Part shown: positions 37,964-47,049 of the stretch, in pieces | Numbering within the stretch: the first letter of the stretch is position 1 | Layout: every line of letters starts with the position of its first letter | Origin: Candidatus Methylaffinis lahnbergensis | Lineage (GTDB): Bacteria; Pseudomonadota; Alphaproteobacteria; Rhizobiales; Beijerinckiaceae | Length of the DNA stretch: 64,000 bases | Direction: 5' to 3' | Assembly (NCBI GenBank): GCA_002890675.1 | Contig: PEFW01000008.1 | Span: 1-64,000 of the forward strand | The notes under the pieces: model-generated | Database searches by the model: none | Told to the model about the DNA's origin: nothing | The model's input: the letters and a program-made list of their open reading frames with translations, nothing else | Made by a program: the position numbers and the translations under genes

Positions 37964-39085
37964 TTACATGAAGCCCAGCTTAGCCAAGACAATCGTTACG
38001 ACTAGCGAATTGATGGGCGCCGGCTCGTGCGTCAGCCGTCGCTTCAGCTTGTGCTCAAGGGATTCGGTAAAAGCTCGGCATATCTCAGGCTCGTGGGCAA
38101 GCCTGAGCGCCGACGCCAGAGTAGGAGCGAAGGTAGCGCGGTAGAACGCCGCGCGCTTGTTCACGAGGTCGGCCAGTTTGCCATCGCGCTGATAGTCCGC
38201 CCAGGCAGCGTCCGCAATTGGAGTGGTCTCGCACGATTCTAAGATCAGGTCGTGGAAACCCCCGTCGGAGGTAAACGGCGCGAGAAGGTCCTGTCTTCGC
38301 CGCGGCCACACTCCCAGAACCATTCGCTCGTACTCGTCGGCGGTGATTGCGCCGTCCTCGAGCATCTCCACCAGTACGGCATTGGCATGGTTCATTATGT
38401 TCTCGAAGCCCGACAGACCGTCATCGCGGGCGCCCGGGACCACCACCACAAGCCGCCCTCCAGGCCGCAATTCCTTGGCCCGCAGCGACAGAAATGTCTC
38501 CCAATCCTGCGCGCCTTGACGCTCGAACGCGGAACGCTCCGCCACCGTGCTAGACGGCACGAAGATGTGCCCGCGAAGCGAAGTTGGAATGCGGCTGATC
38601 CACATGGCAGCGTAGGAGCTCCAGCCCACATGAACATGATTGGGCAGAAGAACGCTTTCGTAAAATGATCGTCCGAAAGCGCAGCTATAGACTTTGGATT
38701 CGTTCCTGGAGTAGCAGCCAGGGTCGCCTGCCAACAGCGCGAACAACGCGTTGAAGTCGTTGATCGGCAGATCGATGTGGCAGACGAGGATAGGGCGATC
38801 CGGTCCTACACGCGATCGCAATATTTCGATGGCGATCCGCATGGGAGCCAGTGAGTTCTTCCCTTGCGACGATCCATAATCGGCAATTACGATCGGCAGA
38901 TCTCCATGGTCGAGCGCAACGTGCCCGACGGCCCTCTCCCAACACGGCAATGCAGATGCCGAACCCCGCGCCTGCAACATTGCATGCTTGTTGTACGCGC
39001 CTCCACCTTCCATGGCACCCGAAGCAGGTACGTCGTCGAAGCTCAGCTGCGTCGTTTGAATGAATTCTGGATTGCAGCTCGACAT
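37964..39085 (-). CDS. SAM-dependent carboxyl methyltransferase, SABATH-like
   Basis: 373 aa. The order of motifs matches the SABATH family, best known from plant salicylate, jasmonate and indole-acetate methyltransferases: GGGAYNKHAMLQ (substrate/SAM entry), IVIADYGSSQGKNSL (SAM loop), VCHIDLPINDFNALFALL (acidic SAM ligand), YSCAFGRSFYESVLLP, then VHVGWSSYAAMWISRIP. The product is probably a methyl ester of a small carboxylic acid; substrate unknown. ATG 39085 has GGAG 7 nt upstream. It sits in an insert between pdhA and ftsB with an AraC regulator. Confidence 0.83.
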   Translation of the reverse strand: MSSCNPEFIQTTQLSFDDVPASGAMEGGGAYNKHAMLQARGSASALPCWERAVGHVALDHGDLPIVIADYGSSQGKNSLAPMRIAIEILRSRVGPDRPILVCHIDLPINDFNALFALLAGDPGCYSRNESKVYSCAFGRSFYESVLLPNHVHVGWSSYAAMWISRIPTSLRGHIFVPSSTVAERSAFERQGAQDWETFLSLRAKELRPGGRLVVVVPGARDDGLSGFENIMNHANAVLVEMLEDGAITADEYERMVLGVWPRRRQDLLAPFTSDGGFHDLILESCETTPIADAAWADYQRDGKLADLVNKRAAFYRATFAPTLASALRLAHEPEICRAFTESLEHKLKRRLTHEPAPINSLVVTIVLAKLGFM

Positions 39086-39272
39086 GATTGGACTCCATTT
39101 ATGCGACGGCAGGATTGCCGGGTTTGGCGATCAGATCGGACACATTTTGGCGAGCCTCGTGCGCCCACGCGCTTGCGTCCGGATAGCAAGCGCCGAAGAT
39201 GTGCGGTCGCGCGCACACTGGCTTCGCCGGCGGCGACGCCTTTCGCGGCGTCGCCTATTAGGCGGCCCTCGC

Positions 39273-39608
39273 TCAGTTGGTGGCCGCCGTGGCCGCCCGC
39301 CTGATGATCTCGACCGCGTTGGGCGGGGTGGAGAGCGTCAGGCTTTGGCCGGGGGCGAGCACGGCCACGACCCGCACGGGCACAGCGTCCTGGTCTTTTT
39401 TCGCGAGGGTGGCAACGACACGAAAGCCGTCGCGCTCGACCGTGTAGTAAGCAACACCGGACACGTCGCCGAGGTCGATGACCTGGCCCTGGAGGGGCTT
39501 CAGCCCCTCCGTGTGGGCCGGGCCGATGGCCGCCAACGCGAGCGCGGCAGCAATGAGCGCGGCAGCAACGGTGATCGCGGCAGCAATGGTGGTTTGGCGG
39601 ATCGTCAT
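39273..39608 (-). CDS. hypothetical exported protein, 111 aa
   Basis: ATG 39608 (MTIRQTTIAAAITVAAALIA) has GGGAG 7 nt upstream. Residues 1-35 form a signal peptide or anchor. The mature part reads LKPLQGQVIDLGDVSGVAYY, then ERDGFRVVATLA and VLAPGQSLTLSTP, resembling small periplasmic beta proteins common in rhizobia. No enzymatic residues recognised. It lies 187 bp upstream of the SABATH-like gene on the same strand, so possibly co-transcribed. Confidence 0.65.
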   Translation of the reverse strand: MTIRQTTIAAAITVAAALIAAALALAAIGPAHTEGLKPLQGQVIDLGDVSGVAYYTVERDGFRVVATLAKKDQDAVPVRVVAVLAPGQSLTLSTPPNAVEIIRRAATAATN

Positions 39609-39870
39609 GGTGGTCTCCCTTTGGGCAAGAGGACGAGAAGCGCCGCCGCACAAGGCGGCTTTGGCACGATGCCAAAACCGGATCAAAGCTTTGACAGTCG
39701 AAATCATGATGGCCGTCTCTGCGAACGCATCCTGTCCTGCAGATGAGGCTAGATCACCGACCGATGTATGTCGTGAGACTAACGCGCACCGTGATTAGTA
39801 ATGGCGCGCACCAAGAGATCGAGTTTGGTAACCCGATCTGAATCCTATTTGGCTGGGTCAGGCAGCTAAC

Positions 39871-40848
39871 TTAGATGAGGCTTTTGATGATCTTAGCCTC
39901 GGGAGCGCCGTTTCCGGCATGGGCGCTCGGCGCATAACCGAACCGTCGGCGAAACCTTTGTGAGAAATAACTATAATCGTTAAATCCGATGGCGTAGGCG
40001 ATCTCGCTCAGACGCTGGCGTGTGCTCGCCAACGCACGGCGTCGAAGAAGGCGCGCGGCGTGATCTAATCGAAGCGAATCTATGAAACCACTGCAGGTAG
40101 AGCCTCGTTGGGTAAAGAGCTTCTGGAGATAGCGCAGGGAGATGCCCGCTTCGGCTGCCACGTCGCGAGGGCGAAGTTCCGGATCGGCAAAGCGGTCCTT
40201 GATGATCGCACAGACACGGCCAAACTGTTTGTCTGTGTAAAGGGAGACCGCCTTTGGATCAGACGGCGTAAATATTTCTCCGATGAGATCGTAGACTGCC
40301 AACTGCATATAGCCGCTTGCTGGAGTCGAGGTTAACTCGTCCTCGAACTCATCCAGAACAAGTTGGAAGAGAAGGCGTCCTGCGCGCGTTCCTCTGCGGC
40401 CGCCAGACCGGCCTTGCGGTTCCAAGCCTAGATGCGACATCAGTGACCGGCGCGGCAGTTGCAGGGACAACGCCTGTGCGTATGCGTCATTGACATACGT
40501 TACGGGCCTGGTCGAATCGACGAGTGCGATATCGCCAATATCCAGAGTTACGGCCTGATCATTCTGAAGGACTGTCGAACGCCCGACGACCAGAAATACT
40601 GCGTGGTAAAACTCCACATCATCAAGGCGCACATCCCGTTGCGTCCGCTCGATACGGGGAGCATTGTGATCAAAACGGTCTGCACCGAACCCAAATAGGT
40701 TCCGCTCCTGCACCCTACCGGTAAAGGCATTCGGGTCAATACCTTCGGGGTTATACCGTCCAACGATCGAGCGAACCACAGCTCGCCACTCCTCATACCC
40801 CAATTCTGGCACAGCGGCGAAATCGCCGCCCTGAAGCATCGTCGTCAT
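39871..40848 (-). CDS. AraC-family transcriptional regulator
   Basis: 325 aa from ATG 40848 (MTTMLQGGDFAAVPELGYEE). The N-terminal half (about 1-200) is a cupin-like ligand-binding domain of the AraC-binding type (VDSTRPVTYVNDAYAQALSL). The C-terminal HTH pair spans about 220-310: PRDVAAEAGISLRYLQKLFT, then RLSEIAYAIGFNDYSYFSQRFRRRFGYAPSA. It lies upstream of the exported protein and the methyltransferase on the same strand and may control them. Confidence 0.88.
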   Translation of the reverse strand: MTTMLQGGDFAAVPELGYEEWRAVVRSIVGRYNPEGIDPNAFTGRVQERNLFGFGADRFDHNAPRIERTQRDVRLDDVEFYHAVFLVVGRSTVLQNDQAVTLDIGDIALVDSTRPVTYVNDAYAQALSLQLPRRSLMSHLGLEPQGRSGGRRGTRAGRLLFQLVLDEFEDELTSTPASGYMQLAVYDLIGEIFTPSDPKAVSLYTDKQFGRVCAIIKDRFADPELRPRDVAAEAGISLRYLQKLFTQRGSTCSGFIDSLRLDHAARLLRRRALASTRQRLSEIAYAIGFNDYSYFSQRFRRRFGYAPSAHAGNGAPEAKIIKSLI

Positions 40849-41040
40849 TACTGTTACCCGTGCTGAAGGATCTGAAGCGAAACCTTGCTGAATAACGAGC
40901 TGCAGGCAGCGGATGCGGTACCGAGAGCATGGCATCCAAACGCCCCGTGAGACAGAAGCGTCCCGAACCGGCTATATGGGACAGCCAGCGGTCCGTGACA
41001 AGGCTTTCAAGGCGAGCTGGGGCTCGCTTGCTCGCGCGAT

Positions 41041-41364
41041 TCACTTTTGCGTTCGCGGCAGGAATACAACAAGATCATTCCGGTTGACGCGGCCAAGCAG
41101 TGCACGGGCTTCTTCGTCGAGAAGATCGCGATCGATCGCACGGCCGGACAGCAATGCGATTCGGTGATTCCACAAGACGTGCTCCGATTTGATACCTTTC
41201 AACTCGTCGCGCAGCGCCGCTATCCTGTGTTCGTATTCGTCGTTGGTTTTAAGGCCGCGCTCGCCGTTCACCGCATGCCAGACGAAATAGCCGCCGATCG
41301 AGCAGGAGACGCAATAAAGCAGCAAAGGATAGAGAGTCGCGCGCGCACGCCTATATTTGACCAT
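41041..41364 (-). CDS. ftsB: cell-division protein FtsB (septum formation initiator)
   Basis: 107-aa bitopic membrane protein: short cytoplasmic basic N-terminus, one helix (TLYPLLLYCVSCSIGGYFVW), then a coiled coil (DEYEHRIAALRDELKGIKSE) and a short periplasmic tail. It belongs to the FtsB/DivIC family of the divisome FtsQLB complex. In many alphaproteobacteria ftsB immediately precedes pdhA; the 3.4 kb separating them here look like an insertion. Confidence 0.85.
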   Translation of the reverse strand: MVKYRRARATLYPLLLYCVSCSIGGYFVWHAVNGERGLKTNDEYEHRIAALRDELKGIKSEHVLWNHRIALLSGRAIDRDLLDEEARALLGRVNRNDLVVFLPRTQK

Positions 41365-41463
41365 GCCGCAAGGTTAATGGATCTCGGTAAGCGATCCGTT
41401 AACTCGAGCTTGCCGCATCCATTTTCCCGGATCACTCGCACTCGGGCGAGCAGCCAACGGCCA

Positions 41464-43728
41464 TCAAACCGGAATGCCTTGGGCTTTCGCGAACTTGCGC
41501 AATTTGTCGCGCAAGGACTGGCCCCCGGTCGTCTCTTTCATGACGGTCGCGACAAAATCTTCCGCCTCACGGAGATTGGTCGCGAGCACCATGGCTTTGA
41601 CGGGTCCGATTGACGCCGCCGACATCGACAGGGCGCGATATCCTAGCGCAAGCAAGACCATGGCTTCGAGCGGCTTGCCGCCTATTTCGCCGCAAAGCGT
41701 CAACGGCGTGCCGTATTCGCGGGCCTTGTCGGCAATGAGCCTCATGGCATGCAGAACAGGTGCCGACAGAGCATCGAATCGTGTGGCGACCCGCTTGTTC
41801 TCGCGGTCGGCGGCATAAAGATATTGCACGAGGTCGTTCGAGCCGACCGAAATAAAATCGGCGCACCGGCAGGTCTCATCAAGCTGCCAGAGCATGGAAG
41901 GCACCTCGATCATGACGCCAAGCTTGAGACTCGATGGGGGCGCCCGGCCGTGCTGCCGCAAAAGGGCAAGTTCATTCTCGACAAAAGATTTCGCGGTCTC
42001 GAATTCCCTGAGCGTAGCGATCATCGGAAACATGATGCGCAATTCGCGTCTCGAACCGGCACGCAGCAAGGCGCGCAATTGCGAACGCATGAGCCCTGGC
42101 CGGTCGAGACCGAGGCGAATGGCGCGCCAACCAAGCGCTGGATTTTCCTCCTCGATCTTCGCCATGTAGGGCAGGACCTTGTCGGAGCCGATATCCAGCG
42201 TGCGGAACGTAATCTCCTTGCCGTCGGCCAAATCGAGGGCGGTCCGGTAAAGCGCCTCTTGTTCGCTCATCCGGGGGAACCGCGAGGCCAGCATGAACTG
42301 AATTTCGGTCCGGAACAGCCCGACCGACACGGCACCGGTTTCCGCGACGTGCTGGAGATCGACCAGCATTCCGGCGTTCATATGCAGATCGATCGCGACG
42401 CCGTCTTTCGTCACGGCCGGCACGTCGCGCAATTTATGAAATTGCTCCTGTTTGCGCGCGCGCAGACGGGCCTTTTCCGCATAGGAATGCTCGACGTCGG
42501 GCGGCGGGCGCAGTTGAACATCCCCGGAAGTGCCATCGACGATCACCGCATCGCCGGGTTCAACCAAATCGACGATGTTGGCTACGTCGCCGACGGCCGC
42601 GATGCCCAGCGCGCGGGCGACGATGGCGACATGACTTAAGGCGCCGGATTCCTCGAGGACAAGGCCGCGAATTTTGGCGCGATCGTATTCGAGCAGTGCC
42701 GCAGGCCCCATGGCGCGCGCGACAATGACAGAATTATACAGCAAATCCTTGTGCGCGCCCACGAAACTCTGACCGGTCAGCTGACGCAGCAACCGATTGG
42801 CGAGATCGTCGAGATCATGTAGCCGCTCGCGGATGTAGGGCTCGGTGCGGCGCTGCAATTTGGCCCTTGCGTCGTTTTGGACACGTTCCACCGCGGCCTC
42901 CGCGGTGAGCCCGGTCACTACCGCCTCGCGGAGCCGGCGCAGCCAGCCGCGATCATGCGCGAATAGACGGAATGTTTCAAGGACATCGCGATGTTCGCCG
43001 GGACCAAGTTTGCCGCGTTCGATCAGAAGATCGAGCGATTTACGCATGGCGCCAATAGCGGTGTCGAGCCGCTGCATCTCCGCCTTGATATCTTCGGCAA
43101 CGAGCTGTTTGACGACGATGCGCGGCTCGTGCAGGACAACATGGCCAAGCCCGACACCGTCGGCGACCGGGGTTCCCTTCAAGGCGAGCGGCCGGCGGAG
43201 CGCAATATCCCGGCCAGGCGGGGCCAGCGATTGTAATTCGCCCGACGCGATCATTTCGGCGAGCAGCATGGCCGTTGTCTCGAGCGCTTCGATCTCCTCT
43301 TCGGGATAGGTGCGGCGTGCCTTGTTTTGGACGACCAGCACGCCGAGCGTATTGCCGCCGCGCAGGATTGGCACGCCAAGGAAAGACGAATAGATTTCCT
43401 CGCCGGTCTCCGGCAGGTACACGAACGCCGGATGCAACTGCGCGTCGGCAAGCGCGAGCGGTTCGGCCGTTTCGGCGATCAGGCCGACGAGACCTTCGCC
43501 GGTGCGCAGCGTGGTCAGGTGAACCGCTTCACGGTTCAAGCCTTCCGTCGCATAAAGTTCGAGCCGGCCGTCGGCGCGCAGCACATAGACCGAGCAGACT
43601 TCCGCGACCATGTTCGCGGCGATATGGACGACGATCTTGTCGAGCCGGGCCTGCGGGCTGACCGGCTCCGCCATGACCTCGCGAAGGCGGCGCAGCAGCA
43701 TACGGGGGCCACCAAGCATCCCAAACAT
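41464..43728 (-). CDS. ptsP: phosphoenolpyruvate-protein phosphotransferase PtsP (EI-Ntr)
   Basis: First enzyme of the nitrogen-type PTS, phosphorylating NPr from PEP. The 754-aa protein has an N-terminal GAF domain (about 20-165), an EI N-terminal region, the phosphohistidine site LEESGALSHVAIVARALGIA (about 365-385), and a PEP-binding TIM barrel with GLFRTEIQFML, MIEVPSMLWQLDET and the cysteine site in TLCGEIGGKPLEA. ATG 43728 follows AGGAAA and was preferred to 43884. lysC lies directly upstream on the same strand, as in other rhizobia. Confidence 0.93.
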   Translation of the reverse strand: MFGMLGGPRMLLRRLREVMAEPVSPQARLDKIVVHIAANMVAEVCSVYVLRADGRLELYATEGLNREAVHLTTLRTGEGLVGLIAETAEPLALADAQLHPAFVYLPETGEEIYSSFLGVPILRGGNTLGVLVVQNKARRTYPEEEIEALETTAMLLAEMIASGELQSLAPPGRDIALRRPLALKGTPVADGVGLGHVVLHEPRIVVKQLVAEDIKAEMQRLDTAIGAMRKSLDLLIERGKLGPGEHRDVLETFRLFAHDRGWLRRLREAVVTGLTAEAAVERVQNDARAKLQRRTEPYIRERLHDLDDLANRLLRQLTGQSFVGAHKDLLYNSVIVARAMGPAALLEYDRAKIRGLVLEESGALSHVAIVARALGIAAVGDVANIVDLVEPGDAVIVDGTSGDVQLRPPPDVEHSYAEKARLRARKQEQFHKLRDVPAVTKDGVAIDLHMNAGMLVDLQHVAETGAVSVGLFRTEIQFMLASRFPRMSEQEALYRTALDLADGKEITFRTLDIGSDKVLPYMAKIEEENPALGWRAIRLGLDRPGLMRSQLRALLRAGSRRELRIMFPMIATLREFETAKSFVENELALLRQHGRAPPSSLKLGVMIEVPSMLWQLDETCRCADFISVGSNDLVQYLYAADRENKRVATRFDALSAPVLHAMRLIADKAREYGTPLTLCGEIGGKPLEAMVLLALGYRALSMSAASIGPVKAMVLATNLREAEDFVATVMKETTGGQSLRDKLRKFAKAQGIPV

Positions 43729-44172
43729 GGGCGTTTCCTGTTCAGACCTCAGGGTTTCACCAATCCGCACCGAGAAGCCGCATAAACCGACGGCTGCTAA
43801 TCCGGCAGCGGTTCCATCGAGTCCAAAGTTCCAGCGGCCAGCTTGGAATCCCTGACTGGCAAACAGCCTGGCCAACCCTGGCACGCGACCACGGTCCGCG
43901 ATACCGGATCGTAATCTAAACTCTTTTTAGTATTTACATGATCTTCATCGCGGATCATGGTCGAGGGCTATTTCCTGTTCCCTGGAAGCATGGGAAAGCT
44001 CTCGACTTTCGATTTAACTGATTTTGTTGAAGCAAACCGGTATCCGCTTCGAGTGATGCTCGCCTTGGCCGATCCCGATTCCCGATTTTGGCCTTGGGTC
44101 CGCTTACCTAGCAAACTCCGGACCACGACGGTAACCAAAACCTTGAGACAAGAAGAAGACGGCCGCTTTTAG
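43729..44172. other. intergenic region between lysC and ptsP
   Basis: About 440 bases on the minus-strand path from the lysC stop to the ptsP start. Open frames in either direction show no protein character. It may contain a separate ptsP promoter; the stretch 43915-43960 is AT-rich (TTTTTAGTATTTACATGATC). Confidence 0.35.
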
Positions 44173-45411
44173 TCAAGCTTTGTCCAAGCCATAAAGGGTA
44201 TGCAACGTTCTTACCGCCAATTCCGTATACGCGGCTTCGATCAGAACCGAGAATTTTATTTCGGAGGTCGTAATCGCCCTAATATTGATGCCTTTTTCGG
44301 CCAGCGCCTTGAATGCGAGCGCGGCCACGCCGGCATGGCTGCGCATGCCGACGCCGATCGCCGAAATCTTCACGACATCGCTCGCGCCGTGCAGACTGGA
44401 AAAGCCGATCTCCGGCTGCGCTTTGAATAAAATCGTTTGGGCGCGGGCGAAATCGGCGGCGGAAACCGTAAACGTGATATCGGTCACGCCCGAATCCTCG
44501 GACGCCACCTGAATGATCATGTCCACATTGATATTGGCTTCGGCGAGCGGCATGAATATGGCGGCGGCAATGCCCGGGCGGTCGGCGACGCGGCGCAACG
44601 TAATCTGCGCCTCGTCCCGCGAGAAAGCGATGCCGGTGACCACTTGGCTTTCCACGATATCCTCCTCGCCGCAAATCAACGTTCCTTGTTTGGGGTCTCC
44701 TGGATCGTCGAACGACGACCGGACGAATGTCTTGACCTTGTGCACCATGGCAAGCTCAACCGAGCGTGTCTGGAGCACCTTGGCCCCGAGCGAGGCCATT
44801 TCCAGCATTTCCTCGAAAGCGACGCGATCGAGCCGCTTGGCTTTCGGCACGATCCTGGGATCGGTGGTATAGACTCCGTCGACATCGGTATAGATGTCGC
44901 AGCGGACGGCCCCGATCGCCGCGGCGACCGCCACCGCGCTTGCATCGGAGCCGCCCCGCCCAAGCGTGGCGATGCGGCCGCTTTCCTTGTGAAGGCCCTG
45001 GAAACCGGCGATCACCGCCACTTCCCTCCGGGCGGCAAAACCGTGTAGAATCGCCGCGGCCCCAATATGCTCGATCCGGGCCGAACCATGCTTGTTCGAG
45101 GTCAGAATCGGAATTTGCCAGCCTTGCCATGAACGCGCGGCAATTCCCTGTTCCTGGAGAACGATGGCGAGGAGCCCGGCGGTCACCTGTTCGCCGGAGG
45201 CGACAACGGCATCGTATTCGCGCCGGTCGCAAAGTCTTGCCGCCTCCTCGCACCAGCCGACGAGTTCGTTGGTCTTACCGGCCATGGCGGAGACCACGAC
45301 CGCAATGTCATGGCCTTCGCCCCGCTCGCGTGCGATGTGTCTTGCAATATTACGAATGCGCTCTATGGTTGCGACCGACGTGCCGCCGAATTTCATCACA
45401 AGACGGGCCAT
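44173..45411 (-). CDS. lysC: aspartate kinase
   Basis: Phosphorylates aspartate at the head of the lysine/threonine/methionine pathway. The 412-aa protein has LVMKFGGTSVA (2-14), the nucleotide site GRGGSDASAVAVAAAI (about 168-183), DIYTDVDGVYTTDPRIV, and two C-terminal ACT domains (about 265-405) expected to mediate feedback control. ATG 45411 gives the canonical start. Divergent from ubiG with 81 bp between them. Confidence 0.94.
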   Translation of the reverse strand: MARLVMKFGGTSVATIERIRNIARHIARERGEGHDIAVVVSAMAGKTNELVGWCEEAARLCDRREYDAVVASGEQVTAGLLAIVLQEQGIAARSWQGWQIPILTSNKHGSARIEHIGAAAILHGFAARREVAVIAGFQGLHKESGRIATLGRGGSDASAVAVAAAIGAVRCDIYTDVDGVYTTDPRIVPKAKRLDRVAFEEMLEMASLGAKVLQTRSVELAMVHKVKTFVRSSFDDPGDPKQGTLICGEEDIVESQVVTGIAFSRDEAQITLRRVADRPGIAAAIFMPLAEANINVDMIIQVASEDSGVTDITFTVSAADFARAQTILFKAQPEIGFSSLHGASDVVKISAIGVGMRSHAGVAALAFKALAEKGINIRAITTSEIKFSVLIEAAYTELAVRTLHTLYGLDKA

Positions 45412-45492
45412 CGTGTCGAAATCGCCTCCCTCCGGGGCGGGATTCTCAATTAGGAAATCGATGGCCCCGCAACCGCGCGGGCCCGCGCAACC
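45412..45492. promoter_or_regulatory. divergent promoter region lysC/ubiG
   Basis: An 81-bp gap between two divergent starts, which must hold both promoters and leaders unless one gene starts further inside. No clear boxes could be assigned. Confidence 0.35.
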
Positions 45493-46305
45493 ATGCAAAT
45501 GCCGGCACATCAAGTCAATGGGAATTCGGCCGTGCCAAGCCGGGAACAGTTCCGCCGCGATAGGACCCTGGATCTGGAGGCGGTCGCCCGTTTCGACCGG
45601 CTCGGCGCGCAATGGTGGGATCTAGATGGCCCCATGCGAGCGCTGCACAAGTTCAACCCGGCCCGAGTCGCCTATTTGCGCGAGCTTTTGAGCAAGCATT
45701 TTCCCCTCGACGGAAAGCCGCGGGATTGGCGCTCGGCCCAGGCGCTCCAGGGCCTGACGATCCTCGATATAGGATGCGGCGCCGGCATTCTCTCGGAACC
45801 CCTCGCCCGGCTTGGCGCCCGCGTGACCGCGATCGATCCGGCCCGCCGCAACATCGAGGCCGCGAAGGACCATGCCGCGACAACAAACCTTGCCATCGAT
45901 TACCGCTGCGTTGCCGCCGAGGAGCTTGCGGCCGAGGGCCGGGTCTTCGATGTCGTCCTCGCCATGGAAGTCGTCGAGCACGTGCGCGATGTTGGACTCT
46001 TCCTCACTGAAGCCGCCGCGATGGTGCGGCCTGGCGGCATGTTTGCCGCCGCGACGCTCAACCGCACCTTGAAGAGTTTTGCTGTCGCGATCGTCGGCGC
46101 CGAATATTTTTTGCGTTGGCTCCCCCGGGGCACGCATAACTGGAGCCAGTTCGTCACGCCGCAAGAGATCGCCAAGGCGTTGCGCGCCGCCGGGCTGCGC
46201 TTCAAGGATGAGACAGGCGTCGTGTACGATCCCCTCCGGGCCAAATGGCGGCTCTCGCACGACATGGACATCAATTACATCATGGCAGCAGTCCGCCCGG
46301 AATGA
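45493..46305 (+). CDS. ubiG: ubiquinone biosynthesis O-methyltransferase
   Basis: SAM-dependent methyltransferase acting twice in ubiquinone synthesis. The 270-aa protein has FDRLGAQWWDLDGPMRALHKFNPARVAY (family N-terminal signature), the SAM motif LDIGCGAGILSEPLARLGA (about 93-111), VVLAMEVVEHVRD and LPRGTHNWSQFVTPQEIAKAL. It is slightly longer than average; an internal start is possible. Confidence 0.93.
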   Translation: MQMPAHQVNGNSAVPSREQFRRDRTLDLEAVARFDRLGAQWWDLDGPMRALHKFNPARVAYLRELLSKHFPLDGKPRDWRSAQALQGLTILDIGCGAGILSEPLARLGARVTAIDPARRNIEAAKDHAATTNLAIDYRCVAAEELAAEGRVFDVVLAMEVVEHVRDVGLFLTEAAAMVRPGGMFAAATLNRTLKSFAVAIVGAEYFLRWLPRGTHNWSQFVTPQEIAKALRAAGLRFKDETGVVYDPLRAKWRLSHDMDINYIMAAVRPE

Positions 46306-46520
46306 CGTCTCGCCGCTACGGAATCGGGTGAACGGCTGAATTCCTCGTCCTCATCCTGTGGAGGCTCTGAAGCAGCTGTCTCGTCCATCGATAAACTCCG
46401 GATGAGAAACCCGCTCACCCGATTGCCCTGCGCCACGCCGCACCGTCCGCATCGATGTTGTGTTATGCTCATTTAAAATCCTGGTTTCCCGGGAAAGCCC
46501 GGCTAGAGTATCCGTTTTGG

Positions 46521-46990
46521 TCAAGCCAGATTCGTCGTCCAGGTTCTACCGTTTTTCAGAAGGGCGTTGGCAAGGACGACCAGCTTTCGCATGATCGCTG
46601 TGAGTGCGACCTTTGCAGCCTTTCCGTTGGCGACGAGCTGCGCGTATTTGGCTTTCATGTCGGGATTGAACCGCGCGGCAAACGGGGGCTGGCATGTAGA
46701 GGGCCTTGCGGACGCTGGCCCGTCCGCCGCGAATGAAAGCGCGCCCGGTCCAGCGTCCGGATTGGCGCGCAACGGGTGCAAGGCCGGCGAGGCTTGCGGC
46801 CTGTGCGGCTTCGAGGGTTCCGAGCCCGGGCCTTTCGATCAAGAGCGCGAAGGCGGTTAGACGCGAGACACCAGGAATGCTCGTCAGGATTGCGAAGCGT
46901 TTGGCGAGGCCGAAGTCCGCTTCGACGCGGCACATCATATCCGCCTCAATGGCGGCAAGTTGACTTCGCCCGCGAAGTGTTCGATCCCCG
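46521..46990 (-). pseudogene. IS110-family transposase remnant, 3' part with a frameshift
   Basis: The minus strand reads LTSIPGVSRLTAFALLIERPGLGTLEAAQAASLAGLAPVA in outline, followed by GRAFIRGGRASVRKALYMPA, the IS110-type Transposase_20 region. After that the frame shifts, and MKAKYAQLVANGKAAKVALT then AIMRKLVVLANALL continue in another frame to the stop at 46521. The N-terminal DEDD catalytic half is absent; sequence character is lost near 46990, just before hemD. Confidence 0.8.
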
Positions 46991-47049
46991 GAGTCGGCCG
47001 CAATCGCACCGAAGCCAGATTCAATCGTTTGTCACGGACTGTTAGAGAC

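Noticed and set aside
43957..44172. 71-aa plus-strand ORF between ptsP and lysC
   Set aside because: No ribosome binding site, no family and a composition like non-coding DNA.
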